Counted from the first letter of the stretch, positions 1-12,654 are shown. The stretch is DNA of 64,000 nucleotides from Diogma glabrata (GCA_963693315.1 OY856186.1:92842802-92906801), one strand, 5' to 3'. Notes: generated by a model from the letters alone, not told the origin. Numbers and translations are program-made.

Positions 1-10
1 TTGTTCCCTT

Positions 11-310
11 GTTTTAAGGTCGAACAATGTTGGGACAAGCTTTACAATAAACTTGGTTAAATGTTGTTTTAACCTTTATTACCATTATTATTTTTACACA
101 TTGGAACAATATTCAAATACAATGCTGGCCCAATTCTACCCAGGTAAGCAGAAAGGATTGTTTTTACATTGAGCCAAGCTTGTTTTAAGGTCGAACAATG
201 TTGAGACAAGCTTTAAAATAAAAATGGTTGAATGTTGTTTCAACCATGATTAATAACCATGTACCAGTACGATTATTATATTTACACATTGGAGTAATAT
301 TTAAATACAA
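11..310 (+). repeat. Two-copy tandem repeat, period 171 bp
   Basis: A unit starting GTTTTAAGGTCGAACAATG occurs at 11 and again at 182, and the two copies stay alignable through the AATACAATGCT-GGCCAATTCTA stretch. The copies differ by scattered substitutions, so the duplication is not recent. No coding sequence is visible. Confidence 0.75.
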
Positions 311-1021
311 TGCTAGGCCAATTCTAAAACAAATAAATTGAATTCAAAGCTTTTTAATTTTTTATTCAATGCATGTAAGTATAATTCATTTTTGTTCAAA
401 AAACAATAAAAGTAAATCAAAGTAATTTATCTAACAAATTAATTAACTTCTTATGACAAAGATATTAATAAAAATTTAAAAGAATTAAATTATAAAATGG
501 ATATTTGGACGGGCTTAGACCGTTTATGAATTGAATTGCATGATTTATGGTTGCCTCGGGTAGGAGCTGCCAGTATTAAACAATAAACCAATACTGGCCC
601 AGTATTGGCGAGCCAAGCCTTGGCTAGTTAACATTGGTTTCAGTCTGGGCCAGTTGTAAATGCCTAGACTAAACCAACATTCAGTTGATTATGTTACGCA
701 TTATGCACTAGTCTAATGTAGTGTAAACATGTGCAAGCCATATTAAATTTTTCTCTAATTTTATATATGTTACTCTTTCCACAACTTCTTTCCACACATT
801 TAAAGGATGTCTGGAAAAAAATTGGTTTGGTAGACATGGCCCAAGTCTTATTTGCCAGACTTGGTCCAAGCTTGGTTTGCCAGACTTGGCCCAAGGACAT
901 CAGTCCACACTTAGCTCAAGCTTGAGCCGTTTGCAAATATTAAGTCTGGCCCAAACTCCAAAAGCTGTGGTGCAGGCTGGACCTAGGTCTGGCCACTTAG
1001 CCTTTTCTTACCCGGGTATTG
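138..1021. mobile_element. Possible MITE with TACCC(A/G)GGTAAG ends
   Basis: The left side (about 138-160) reads TACCCAGGTAAGCAGAAAGG and the right side (about 997-1020), read on the opposite strand, gives TACCCGGGTAAGAAAAGG, an imperfect terminal inverted repeat. The interior at 590-1000 is full of short TGGCCCAG / CCAAGCTTGGC-type palindromes. Similar TGGCCCA-rich sequence recurs at 40130-40440. No target duplication was identified, so the boundaries are uncertain. Confidence 0.4.
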
Positions 1022-2052
1022 TAATGGAATTCCCTTATATATTGTAAATTTGTTGGTTAAGGTCCATCATTGCACTGAAGAAGGCCTTCTATACATTGAT
1101 CTTAAAAATATAAAAATGCTAAAATTTCGACCACTTGATTTAATTTTCAAAAATGACGAAACCCAAAAGCATCTTTTCTTACTTTTTTTTGATTAAGAAA
1201 GATTTAGCATTAAACCCAACATACTTTACATACTAAAATAACAGACTGGTGTTTTGTTTTGTTGACAAAAAATCTCCATTTGAGTATTAACTAACCTAAA
1301 ATGTGCCAGGTCTGGATTTTTTTTGTTTTAATCATTTAATAATTTTCTCTTGAGTTATTGTTATGAGTAGTATTTGACGTTTTCACTACAGTAGTGTTTT
1401 TGCTTAAAATGATTACAGGACTCAGATCTGAACCAGTTGCTAGTCGCCAATGTGTAATGAGCAGCAGTTGGTTCAGGATCATACAATAACAATCATGAAA
1501 TTCCGAAGTGTCGCGCGCCTATAGAGTGGTTTCCGGTCATACTCAGTTTGTGAGTTCGGATCTACGTCTTTAGCTCATTGCAAAAGCTGAAATTCATGCA
1601 ATAAGTTAATTCATGTCAAAAAGAAACGGAATCAAAGGTGCAAAAAAAGGAAGCTGTCGGACCCAAAACCAGAGGAATATCATTTTATTTATATAAATAA
1701 TTTTTACGCACCTGTCGGTTGATTAACATAATCGTAATAAAAAAAAAGATGCAAAACAAAAATGAGCAGTGGGTCATTGAAAGTTATCGTAACATAAAAA
1801 AATTGAATCCAATTAATTAAAAATGCCACGGTCTCAATCAACATGAGAAAATTTAAGATAATCCAGGGCTAAAATTATTTTTTATTACACTATGTATAAA
1901 CACACATCAAATTTATTAGTATTCATTACGAAACTATGTGTAAATAGAATTTAATTATATTATTTATTTATCCATGTTCCGTTCAATCATTATTTTTTTA
2001 ACTTATTATACAAGAAAAATTGAATTACAATAGAAATTTACATTACATAAAA
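1022..2052. other. AT-rich intergenic DNA, nothing recognised
   Basis: About 1 kb with no open reading frame of interest, no tRNA-like boxes and no clear repeat structure. Confidence 0.6.
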
Positions 2053-3554
2053 TAGTCCAGTAACTTTGTCGCCTGAGAGTATGGGGTAGTATGCGTCAAA
2101 TCCGGTAGTTCTGATTTTTTACAGACTTGTTAATGATGTTAGCTTAATGAATAATCCAAGTTTGTGACCTCGAGCGCCGAACGAAACTTCGTCAAAAATC
2201 GAAAAAACCGCGAAAAAAATGTTATTTTTTAAACTTTTGGCGATTTTAACCCTAAAGGACTAGTTTTTTCTTTAACCTTTCTTTTGACATTTTTAAATTA
2301 AACTAAATTTGCTACAATATGATACTAAAACTGTCTCTGTAGACCCAATAGTTTCCGAGATTAAGCCTTTCAAAGTTTATCACTTTTTTCGAACTTCGCA
2401 ATTGTTTGCAATATACCTTTGTAGAGTTTTCTACATCCCTGTCCTAATAATTGTATTAATAAATATATGTGTGTGGTGGCCGATGAGAAAAGAAGATTAT
2501 GTAACTGTACCTAATCATTTTTGTGGTTGCAGTAGCAGATATCCCAGAAGGTGACGATCTCTCCGATGTCGAAATGGAGGATGACTTGTGGGCACAAGAT
2601 GTCGACAATTCATCACCATCCCCTGATGGGGATATGCTATCCCGATACGTCAATCCAGATACGGACGAACCTCAAGCGGGACCTTCCAAGAGGGCTAAAT
2701 TAATTTGATTTTTTGATGTTGAATATTACTCAATTTCCTAACAAATAAACTTTCTAGCTTTTGTTGAACTTATCTTTTTTACTTCATTATTCGTAGTTTA
2801 GATTAAACATCATCGTTCACACTTCTCATTTTCTTTTTTAAAATCCCATCATAAAAGTACATACAAAAATTCATTTGGAACGAAATAATTGCAAAAAGTT
2901 GCAAAGTTAAAAAAAAATTCTAAACTTTGAAAGGCTTAATCTCGGAAACTATTGGGTCTACAGAGACAGTTCTCCTATCATATTGTAGCAAATTTAGTTT
3001 ACTATAACGTCCTAAGAAAAGTTGAAGAAAAAAATAGTCCTTTAGGGTTATAATCGCCAAAATTTGAAGAAAAAAAAAACCCGATTTTTTCGCGGTTTTT
3101 TCGATTTTTAACGAAGTTGCGTTCGGAACTCGAGGTCACAAACTTGGATTATTTATTAGGCCAACATTATAAACAAGTCTGCAAAAAATCAGAACTACAG
3201 GATTTGACGCATACTGTGATGTATAAAGTTACTGGACTAAAACTTTGAAAGGCTTAATCTCGGAAACTGTTGGTTCTACAGAGACAGTTCTCCTATCATA
3301 TTGTAGCAAATTTAGTCTACTTTAAAAACGTCATAAGAAAAGTTAAAGAAAAAACTAGTCCTTTAGGGTTATAATCGCCAAAATTTTAAAAAATAACGAT
3401 TTTTCGCGGTTTTTTCGATTTTCAACGAAGTTGCGTTCGGCGCTCGAGGTCACAAAACTTGGATTATTCATTAGGCCAACATCATAAACAAGTCTGCAAA
3501 AAATCAGAACTACCGGATTTGACGCATACTGCTATGTATAAAGTTACTGGACTA
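2053..3554. mobile_element. TA-bounded DNA transposon with ~320-bp TIRs and a duplicated right arm
   Basis: The left arm (2053-2378) begins TAGTCCAGTAACTTT. Its inverted counterpart occurs twice on the right, at about 2922-3239 and about 3240-3554, each ending AAAGTTACTGGACTA. The arms share recognisable blocks such as CTCGGAAACTATTGGGTCTA and TAATCGCCAAAA. Both outer ends are bounded by TA, which would suit a TA target duplication, but the flanks are A-rich and longer duplications cannot be excluded. The 2379-2921 interior holds a short exon-like sequence but no recognisable transposase, so this is non-autonomous. The superfamily is not identified. Confidence 0.75.
2536..2708 (+). CDS. Terminal exon-like ORF inside the TIR element, acidic tail with basic C-terminus
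   Basis: A good splice acceptor (TTTTTGTGGTTGCAG, ending 2535) is followed by an open frame of about 57 codons to a TGA at 2706-2708, then AATAAA at 2744-2749. The product begins with an acidic stretch (residues PEGDDLSDVEMEDDLW), passes through a Ser/Pro/Asp-rich segment and ends in a basic GPSKRAKLI that could act as a nuclear localisation signal. It has no domain I recognise. It looks like the last coding exon of a transposon-borne or captured gene whose upstream exons are not in this copy. The codon make-up is less AT-rich than the surroundings. Function unknown. Confidence 0.45.
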
Positions 3555-5196
3555 AAACGATCTATCTTTAATACAATCGTGCAAATAAATATCAATCTCT
3601 GAAGAACAAAACTAATTCGTTTTTTGAAAATTATTTATTGATTGTGATTCATTTATTAATCAATTTACATCAATTCACAAATTTTTTTATAACACTTGTT
3701 GGAATTTAAAAAAATAAACAATTTGTACGATCTTTTATTGTTTGAGTAACGAACTGCCAGAAAATATTATGAAATGGAAAGGACTTTTTTAGCAAAATAA
3801 AAATCGTTTTATATTTATTATAACTCTATGTTTATTTTGTCTTCTTAGGACATCGTCGGGCATTTAACTATTGGCTAACTAGAAATAGTTATATTCCCAA
3901 TGATGTCCTAAGACGATGAATGTACAGTACATTTCGAGTTATCGAAAATATGAAGAGAATTTTATCTTTCGCAACAAAATGAGTGGTTTTTATTATGTTA
4001 ATGTAATTAAAGTCTACTAATATAAATACCAAAAATCCAAATAAGTTATTTACTTGATACACCTAACACCTCTATTCAGCATTAATCGTTATAAAAGATC
4101 AACTGATGAAAAACGTGATCTACACAGGTGAAAAAGTCAAAATTTGAACTTGACCATTTTTGATTGGCATATAAGTAATAAGGACAAAGTATAAAATACT
4201 GCTTGTTTTGCTATTTTGTTAAAGTGCATAGTTTGACCATAGGGGGTACCCCAACATGCATGAAAAATGAAAATTCTGTCAATCAGATGTAACTTTGAAA
4301 ATAAATTGCCCAAGAACGGCTATACCGATGTCATCAAACTTTTTTTTGTTTGATAGGTGATCGTCAATCGTTTGAAAAGCATTAATTAATTGTTTTTTTA
4401 ATTAATTTTAAAATTAAAATATTAAAAAAACTTTTTTGAAAACGGCGCTAGGGTCGAAGATCAATTGGAATTTAATTTACTTTTTCTTTCTTTGTAAAAC
4501 AGTTTTTTCTTTACTCTAAAATATTCCAAATTTACCAAGTTGTATTAATTTGTATTCTGGAGATATTTAATTTTAAAGGTTTTAGTCCGACTAAAATTTC
4601 CAGTTAACTTTCATTGAAAGTAACTGAAAAAGCAGTAAACTTCAAACTTGCGTTGCTTTGAAGGAATGTTAACAATTTCTCGTTATTGGTTTGCGCGTCC
4701 GCGATTGTAACATATTTAATTTTCTCTGGAATGAAAATTTGATTTATGCGTCACAACGTCGCGGCTACGACACTGTCGGTACCAGAAATATGCTGGATAT
4801 CAGTGGTGAATTGCGCAATAAAAACCAGATGTCGAAGCTGACGCAGAAATGTTTTTGAAGATTCTGTTTAGAAGCAAGAATTAGAGGTTTGTGGTCAGTA
4901 AATAGTGTAAATTCACCACCTTCCACACAGTTGAAAAAGTGAATGCAATTTTTAAAGCAAGTTTCGCTATATGAGTTACGTAAAGCAAGCTGTTATTGAA
5001 TTGCAAAGCAAATGTTGCATTAAAATTAATTTTAATCCATATCTACAAACTTGCAACTCTTGAAACATAAGTTATTTTTTTAGAACTTCCAGAACTTTGC
5101 ATACAACTTGCTACAACAATAAATAAATATATAATCGTATTTTGGTGCAAATGTCGTACAAATGTTAACCGAACATGCAGTCATACAAATGTTACC
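3555..5196. other. AT-rich intergenic DNA with one compact hairpin
   Basis: No gene seen. At 3843-3913 TCTTAGGACATC pairs with GATGTCCTAAGA, and inside it TAACTATT pairs with AATAGTTA, giving a two-tier hairpin. The rest shows no structure I can support. Confidence 0.55.
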
Positions 5197-5723
5197 CGGG
5201 GTATGTTCAAAAACTTTACTATAGTTAAATATATTTAAATGACATTTAAATGCGGTCGTTCAAAAACGAAATAGTAAAGTTAATATTTTACTATTTGACA
5301 GCTGTGTTCGTTCAGAAACACACTAGTCTCCGTCCACATTTATTAAAAAATTAAATATGCTCTCGAGTAGAGTTAAAAATTAAATACACATATACATAAG
5401 CATTAAAATTTGACACTGTCAAATTTACAGTTTGAAATTTATTTTGAAATTTTTGTTTGTTGCCATTCCTATGAAAGCATTATTCTATGTAAGTAATATT
5501 AATTTGTGCCTATAAATTTTAGTTATGTAATTTTTTATTAATTAGTAATTTATGAAAGAATTATTCTGACATACGATTTTGATAGATTGTATTAGTATTT
5601 GTGAATATTTTACTTAATGATCATCGTTCAAAAATTATTTAACTATAGTTATTAAATATTTTAATGCGTTTTTTATTGGTGCATTAAATATTTAACTATA
5701 GTAAAGTTTTTTAACGTACCCCC
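5197..5723. mobile_element. MITE with ~35-bp terminal inverted repeats
   Basis: The left end GGGGTATGTTCAAAAACTTT and the right end (reverse strand) GGGGTACGTTAAAAAACTTT match and continue as ACTATAGTTAAATAT. A second inverted motif (AATAGTAAAGTTAATATTTTACTATT) sits just inside the left arm. There is no coding capacity and no clear target duplication. Confidence 0.7.
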
Positions 5724-6061
5724 GATCCTAATAGATTTTATTCTTTGTTTATTTGTTTTGGACTTCATTGTTAGTTGTAATTTTTAGGTTTATGACAAAG
5801 CGTCAATGTTTGAATTCGTTTTTTGTGGTAAAAGTAATTTGGATTGAAAGTAGATTAAGTTTTGAAATTTCAAAGTGATATATTCTTTTTAAGTTGATTA
5901 AGTGTTAATTAAAATTATTGGTTAAATTGTGTGTGTAAAAATATAAAATTAAATAAATTAAGAAGTGTGTTTGTCTAACATCTAAAAATACAGAACACAA
6001 TGGTTGTAGAGATCTTGTTCCAATAACAATTAAGTTATTGTTTTGTTCCATTAACAATTAA
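5724..6061. other. AT-rich DNA, nothing recognised
   Basis: No ORF, repeat or structural RNA signal stands out between the MITE and the Ty3-type fragment. Confidence 0.5.
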
Positions 6062-7446
6062 GTCAACCTGGTGGTTGCCCGGTTTCTTCAACAAATTGCT
6101 GCACTAGGGCTCCTATTGCTGTATCAGATGGGTCGACCATAATTGCTAGTCGAATGACGGATAAGTAAGAAGGCTGGCATTTAGGGTTACCAACTCTTGA
6201 AAGCGCGTGACCCGGAGATTTTATAATGTACAAAAATATAATTCAACTAGGGGACCTCTGTGCATATGCGCAAATTTTAAAACAAGTATTTTTTTAAACC
6301 TGAAATAAAATCACAATCCAAAATAATACGTCTATCCGCACGCAAAGCATAAATTGAAATGAGAATAAAATTTGGAGGAAATCAAAACCTCCTAAATCAT
6401 AGGCCTACTGATTCAAGCCATTTGCAGTAAACAATGAACATTGCCATATGCAAAAAATTGGATTAGTATTTTTGATTAAATGCTTTTGAATTTTTTTTAT
6501 ATGGAGTTTTATTTTTCCAGTTGGCGTTATGGCGATTTTTTCAATTTTTTATATTGAGTTTTAATTTCAAAATTGCGCTACAAGTTCACGATTTTGTTTG
6601 TGCTAAAAAATAAGCTAGGCTCACTCTAACCTCCGATATAGAGGTTTTGAAGAAATTCAAAAAATTTCGTTTATTTTAGTCTTTTTTGATTTTTTACACC
6701 TTTTTGTATTCTCTTCTTTCTCTTCTGTATTCTCTTCTTTCCTATGGTTACGCTTTTTCGTGACTTGTGTATTATATATATGATAAAAATTTAATTTAAT
6801 TTAATCTCCATCATGCTTTATAATGAAATTAATACAGCATAATCTGCATTTTCCTGTTAACTTTTTCGAGCGCCTCATAGTTTTTATTTTTTAACCATTC
6901 TTTATTGAACGAGACGTAATAACATTTTCTTGTATTGTCATTGTTTTGTTTGGGATTATTTTCATTTGACTGATATTTATTATTTAATAGTAAAATTAGC
7001 ATACGCTCAGTTTTATATGGGCAACTAATTAAATTCAAATGTCAAAACCATTCAAAATTAACAACGAAAAACTTTTAACATTAACCCAATATAGACATAA
7101 AACATCAATTAGGTTATAGGTAATATGGAAAAACAAAATATCCAATGAACCAACATAAATAACCCAAAAACTCATTACAAAACTAAACTCGGCCGTTTTC
7201 TAATACACAGAGTTTTGTTTTTTTGTTTTAAAACGAATTCTGTTTATTTGAATTGAAAGAAATTTGACATGTTTTTATTTTTTATCTAATTATTACTTCG
7301 CCCGGAGATTTGCCTTCCAAACCCTGAGCCCGGAGATTTGCCGGCAAACCCTGAGTCTCCGGGTGAAAAATACTCAGTTGGTAACCCTACTGGCATTGTA
7401 CACATCTTTGAAATTTTCAAATTCTTTGGATCACACTGACAAATAA
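6062..7446 (-). pseudogene. Ty3/gypsy-type pol fragment (end of RT to start of RNase H), split by a hAT element
   Basis: On the minus strand, 7440-7398 encodes a segment with FENFKD, and after the inserted element 6173-6062 continues with LAIMVDPSDTAIGALVQQF. This is the RT-connection/RNase H boundary of Ty3-type retrotransposons, where the usual motif is (T/V)DASDxAIGAVLxQ; here the DASD Ala is Pro. The two parts are in different frames near the DASD region, so there is a frameshift, and a TGA follows at 6062-6064. Only about 50 codons survive, with no LTR, integrase or gag around. It is an old relict of an LTR retrotransposon. Confidence 0.75.
6182..7389. mobile_element. Non-autonomous hAT-type element, perfect 8-bp target duplication
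   Basis: The ends are TAGGGTTACCAACT and its exact inverted copy AGTTGGTAACCCTA. They are flanked by CTGGCATT at 6174-6181 and again at 7390-7397. A 14-bp TIR beginning TAGGG plus an 8-bp duplication is the hAT signature. The subterminal motif CCCGGAGATTT is repeated (near 6210, 7301 and 7331), as is common in hAT elements. The 1,208-bp interior has no transposase. Confidence 0.88.
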
Positions 7447-8527
7447 AATTAAAAATTATCGTTACAAAAACAGAAGAAACTATTCAAATTAACCTAGATT
7501 ATTCATCCAATAAAAGTTGCTAAATTTTTTATCTGCAATATATTAAAAGTTTTCTCAAACGAGTAGATCTCATAAACACTTAATACTCCTAAGAAAATAT
7601 TATGTGAAAATGCTGTTCCCAAAAATAATTTGGTCATCCAACATTGAAATACTTAAATCAACACCCCCAACAACAACAACAAAAACATCGTTTCGGTCAA
7701 AATTTATGGTTATTCAATGATCTGGAAATTTTGATAATGAATTATCTTGCTAAAAATAAACCCACAAAATAAAATGTTATGAAATTTGCTAAAAAATGTA
7801 TATAAATATCTATGTTAGAAGAGAGCATACTATTTAATGCACATAAAAAAAAGTTCCTATAAATAATTTTATATGAGAATTATGGAAATAGTTGTTTGGT
7901 AAGTTTTTTATTTTTCTCAAACCAAAATTTATAAAAATTGGGTTTATTTGTGTATTTTAGGACACATTTGTGGAATAATTAAAGAGGAGATATCAATGTT
8001 GTTTTCATGAAATAAAAATTCGTTCAAAAAATTCGTATAAAATTACTAGACCTCGACTTAAAACTAATCGAAATATATACAAAAAAAGTTTATTCTACTT
8101 AAAATGTCAACATCAAACGAAATAAATTTAGTTTTTATTTGCATTTGATGACAAATAAAAACGTATAAAAAGCTTTTATGTGTTATGCCTTTGCTGGAAA
8201 AGTTCACTTGTAAGCTACATAAATTTTTTTTATTTTGTTTTTTATTCTATTTGATATTTTTTTCTATTGGAATAAATGACAAACAAAAATTTCACCCTTA
8301 GAATATTTGTTGATATAAAAACTCCATTTGATCCATTGAAATGTATATACAAAAACAGTAAGACATAAAACGAATTATATAGATTTGATGTTTGATGTTG
8401 GTTATGTTTAATTTAAACTTTTATGCTGTATATACCGAAACTAAACCTTAAAATGTTTAAAGTGTGTCCTTAAGTTTGCACGCATTGTAGAATCAGTTTT
8501 GTGATTTGCAATTTTTTTTTAATTTTT
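7447..8527. other. AT-rich DNA, nothing recognised
   Basis: No supported gene or repeat. Short A/T-rich direct repeats such as AAATTTAGTTTTTATTTG are below what I would call. Confidence 0.5.
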
Positions 8528-8760
8528 GATCTATATTTATGAATTCTATTCAGCCAACGATAGCACCCTAAATTTTATTTATGAAATATGACAAGATGAT
8601 GATGCCTCACTATTACTTGTCCGACGAAGCAAGCCTTTATATAACTGTATATATTAGCTTTAACCATCGAGGAAGACAGTGCGTCACATGATCAAGAAGA
8701 ATACCACTAACTGGATTATTGGTAACCAAATTTTTTTGTTATTTTACTTTTTTTTGGTTA
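8528..8760 (+). repeat. R1 dispersed repeat, diverged internal-deleted copy
   Basis: It aligns to the R1 copy at 42751-43357, with shared blocks TTCAGYCAACGRTAGCACCCT, GTGCGTCACA-GATCAAG and CTGGATTATTGG. It is more diverged than the 42-kb and 47-kb copies and lacks the first ~150 bp. Confidence 0.65.
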
Positions 8761-8792
8761 AGGCGTGAGCACATATCACCGACCTAATTTTA

Positions 8793-8868
8793 AGGCGACG
8801 TTGAGCCGAGTGGTTTAAAAACTAGACTGTACATATCCTAGGGTCGACGGTTCGAATCCAGTCAAATT
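8793..8868 (+). repeat. tRNA-like sequence (SINE head or tRNA pseudogene)
   Basis: GAGCCGAGTGG at 8803-8813 fits a pol III A box, and GGTTCGAATCC at 8849-8859 is a perfect B box. Together they resemble a shortened tRNA-Ser/Leu. There is no good acceptor stem or long variable arm, so it is tRNA-derived rather than a working tRNA. Confidence 0.65.
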
Positions 8869-11230
8869 CATTAAACTTTTCTTTGCTGCTGGGTAGTCCA
8901 TAAGCTGTATGTAAGGGTAATTTTCTTTATAATATTACCAGTTACACTTTTATTTTATTCGAGCGCTTTTTTTACTCTTCAAATTTACTATTACTATTTA
9001 CTATCGTAGAAACAATTTCATTTCCTATGCGAGATGAAAACGTTTAACGTTAACAAATTTTCACTGACGAAAAATAGTAAAATGTACCATATATATTTTT
9101 AATATCGTTCTCACTCGTAAGAGCAAATTATTTTTTTATTTTGCTCCTACGAAGTTGATTTTACTATTTTCTTTCATTCCAAAATTAATACTTTTAGCAC
9201 TGTTTTGATATTAAATAAATTAGTACTTTTGTGACATTCTTTTTATTTATTTTAATAACAATTCTTGCGTAATTGGACAAACTATTCAGAAAAATAATCT
9301 TTTTTGTTTTTAATTCGAATGAAAGGTTCAACATTTGAAGCAAATATTAAAGTGTGAGTATTTGATATAAAAAATTTATTGAAGGATCAACTACAAAAAA
9401 GGGTTTTTATTGTTTTTTACAACCATAATTGTGTGCGTTCGTAGTCTTAATAAAATAAAATAAGCAGCTATTAATTTTGTTCTGTTGGATGATTGCTGCG
9501 GAACACATTTTAGTATTTTAATGCAAAAGTTTACATATTTACGAAAGAATAAAATTCATTAAACATAAACCCAATACAACGTTTTATCCTTCCGACAGAG
9601 TAACATGTAATAATTTCAATTAAATTATATTAAAACTCATTGGTAAAAAAAAATGTAAAACGAATAAAAAAAACGTTACACTGAAAAAACATAAAAAATT
9701 TTAACTACTAATACAAATGAGAATTTAGAAACCAATAAATAATAAAAAAAATATTTTTTTCCATAATAAAAATTTAATTCAATTCAATCGTAGTAGCCTT
9801 TGCGTTTTTCAATTTTCGATAGAGGGACATGCGCTGTTACGAAGGGGTTCGTCCTTTAAAAGCTTATCGGTTTCAATGCTATCTCATTATTGAATCAATA
9901 TAGATTATCCAAGACAGATTTAATTTTTTTCGTTATTATATTGCTATATTTTGCTACTTTTCAACATGCGATAGCTCTTTGCGCCAGAAAAGAAAAAAAC
10001 AAACTTGAGTATCTAATTGAATTCTCACAAACATTTTGAATAAAAGTTTTATTTTGGTAGTTCGGGGGTTTATCCGTTATCGTGGGGAATATTTCTATTC
10101 TAAATAATATCCTTAGTCACGATTGTATAGTCATTATTGATGTTTTCCAATCAATGTGCAATCAATGGCTGACACTTGGTCAATTTCTAGTCCTAATATG
10201 TATTTACATTAGACTACATTAAGGGAATTTAAATTTATTGGGGATTTTTAAGATCAATCAAACTCAAGTAAGTAAAGAAGTAATCTAAATAATTGTTATT
10301 TCTTGAAAATCAAGGTTTTGTCGTGTGATGTTTAGGTTGGTTTTTCATATAGTGACATTATCATGATTGTTTTTGCGGTGAATTTTAGAACATAATTTGC
10401 CGATTTCTAATTATCATAGCTGTATGTGTTTTGTCATCTACACACTGTCATATGACCATTTGAATGTTAGAGAAAAAGCTCTATATATGTTATTGTACAG
10501 GTGGTTTATCAGTCGGTTCCGTGAATTTACTTAAAACCTGAAGGAATTAAAACTATTACATAATTTTTTTCTTTTGAGTCTATACAAGCGTTGTGAAAAT
10601 TTGTTCTATCATTTAATTATACTTTGAAGAAAATTTTGTATCCTTTTTTGATACGTTATTTATTTTTAAAGTTATATTAGTTGAGACGGTTGCGATATAG
10701 ATAACCCTTTTTCCAATCAAGTGAATTATATTCTGGAATTTACATGTTCCAATGGTAAGATTCAGCTTGCATTGAACTTAAATTGAGCTACTACAGAACG
10801 TATGTCTATTTGAATTGAAGGTCAAAATACTTTCATCAGTTCAACATATGCATATTTTGTTATTTACGGTTTGTGGTCAAACGTTAAAAATAATAAAAAA
10901 TTAATTTACCACATATTTGTTTGTGTCTAAATTTCGATTTTGGTTATGTATTTTTCAATAGTCAAAAAATTACTGTTTCTGTTATTTTGGCTCTATTTTT
11001 GATGATTTCAATCAATTAACTCGCTTGGAACGCGGCCATAGATAGATGTTTCTGATCGAAACATCTATCGTTTTTCGTTTTTCGGTTTAGGTTTGTCAAA
11101 AAAATACCGTTAACACTGTCAAAAGAATGATTTTCATAGATTTTGTTAGCAATTTTTTTTTTGAAAAACATGTAATGAAAATATTTTGGACTAGAAACAT
11201 ATGACACATAAAAGTCAGTATTTGGATGAC
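8869..11230. other. AT-rich intergenic DNA
   Basis: No gene supported over 2.3 kb. One 43-bp stretch at 10242-10284 (GGATTTTTAAGATCAATCAA onward) matches the reverse complement of the end of the insert at 22967-23245, so it is a fragment of the same repeat family. Confidence 0.5.
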
Positions 11231-11529
11231 ATTTTCTTAATATAAAAAGTGTTGTAAATTAAAAATTGATAACACATGTTATTATTTCGCAAATATTTTG
11301 TTTTCTATTTTTTTTTTTTTATTTTCTAAAATTTTGCTCAATGCATTTCGGCCTACGCCATTATCAAGAGCGATACAAAATGGTTAACTATTTTCATAAC
11401 CATTTTGGATCGCTCTTGATAATGGCGTTAGCCGAAATGCATTGAGCAAAATTTTAGAAAATAAAAAAATAAAAAAAATATTTGCGAAATAATAACAAGT
11501 GTTATCAATTTTTAATTTATATTAAAATG
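11231..11529. mobile_element. Fold-back element, ~130-bp arms
   Basis: The sequence from AAATTAAAAATTGATAACAC to CAAAATGGTTA is mirrored almost perfectly by TAACCATTTTGG to GTGTTATCAATTTTTAATTT, with a loop of about 10 bases near 11386. The left arm has a small extra stretch (about 11242-11253). Near-perfect palindromes of this size are typical of fold-back MITEs or palindromic replication products. Confidence 0.8.
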
Positions 11530-11575
11530 TTTCGCCAAGTGCCGACAGTCGACACAATTGAACTTATTTAAACAG

Positions 11576-11660
11576 TGTTGTGTTATAAGAACTACAATAT
11601 GTGTGACAACACATATATACCTTTTAAGACCTAGGTCTCACAACAACATGCGTTCTGAGG
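11576..11660 (-). repeat. R1 dispersed repeat, end fragment
   Basis: It shares ACAATATGTGTGAC, CCTTTTAAGACC and CACAACAACATRCGTTC with the R1 copy at 47259-47871, in the same orientation as that copy. Confidence 0.6.
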
Positions 11661-11699
11661 TTGGCATGCGATAAAATGCTTTTGCGATAACGTACGTTT

Positions 11700-12654
11700 T
11701 GCCACCTCAAGTTCGAAAATGCAAACGTAAATGAACATGAAATTGGATATGATAGATTTTAATATCCAGCTTTAACAACTTCCAAGCACCAAATAATAGA
11801 AACAATTGGAAAATATTATGTTGCTGTAGATAAAATGTCGTTTTGCCTCAAAAGTGGTAATTATATTAGGGAGAAGTTTTTGAGAATTTTTTATGTTTGA
11901 ATCCGGATTGGACCACTTCTAAATAATAGGAACAGTTAGCACATATCAGGTGGTTGAAGAATAAATGTCGTTTTGTTACAAAGGTTGTGATAAGTATGCT
12001 TAATGAAAAAACATGATGTTTTTGAGTGATGTTTTTTTAATGTAGTGGTGCAGGTGGAAAATGATAGTGTAGTGGTGCAGTTGGAAAATGATAGCTTGTT
12101 CCATACTAAATGCAATTTTTCAAAACGAATAAATGACTTTAAAAAGAAGCATTTATGTTGAATGGAGAGGTTTTCTAAGAAGATTTATCGTTGGAAAATA
12201 TAAGTTTGCATAGTAATTTAAATATCGTTTTTGAAACGACAAGAGATGTAGTTACAAAACAAAAGTTGTAATTATTGAAAGGAAGTATTTAAACTAAATG
12301 AAGGGGTTTCTTAAGAAATTTTCTGTAGTAATAAGGTCAGTTGTGTTGGAACACATTATGTCGGTTCATATTAAATGTCGTTTCTCTGGAAAGTTGTAAT
12401 TACAATATAAGTATTAAATACAAGCATTTAGACTAAATGAAGAGGTTTTCTAAAATGTTTTCTGGCCAATAGAATCAATTGGATTGTAAACATTAGGTCG
12501 GATCATATTAAATGTCGTTTTTTATTAAGTTATAATTATTTAAACATAAAAAAGATTTTTGGACAAACTGAAAAAAATAGTAGTGTAGATATGATGTTTT
12601 TTTAAAACAGTTAAAATTGTTGAAGGCTAAATGAAGAGGTTTTAGAAGATTTCT
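11700..12654 (+). repeat. Diverged tandem repeats, period about 130 bp
   Basis: A core AAATGTCGTTTT recurs near 11834, 11963, 12373 and 12510, and AAATGAAGAGGTTTTCTAA recurs near 12295, 12436 and 12630. Spacing is mostly about 130-140 bp with heavy divergence. It is non-coding and looks like an old satellite-like block. Confidence 0.6.
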
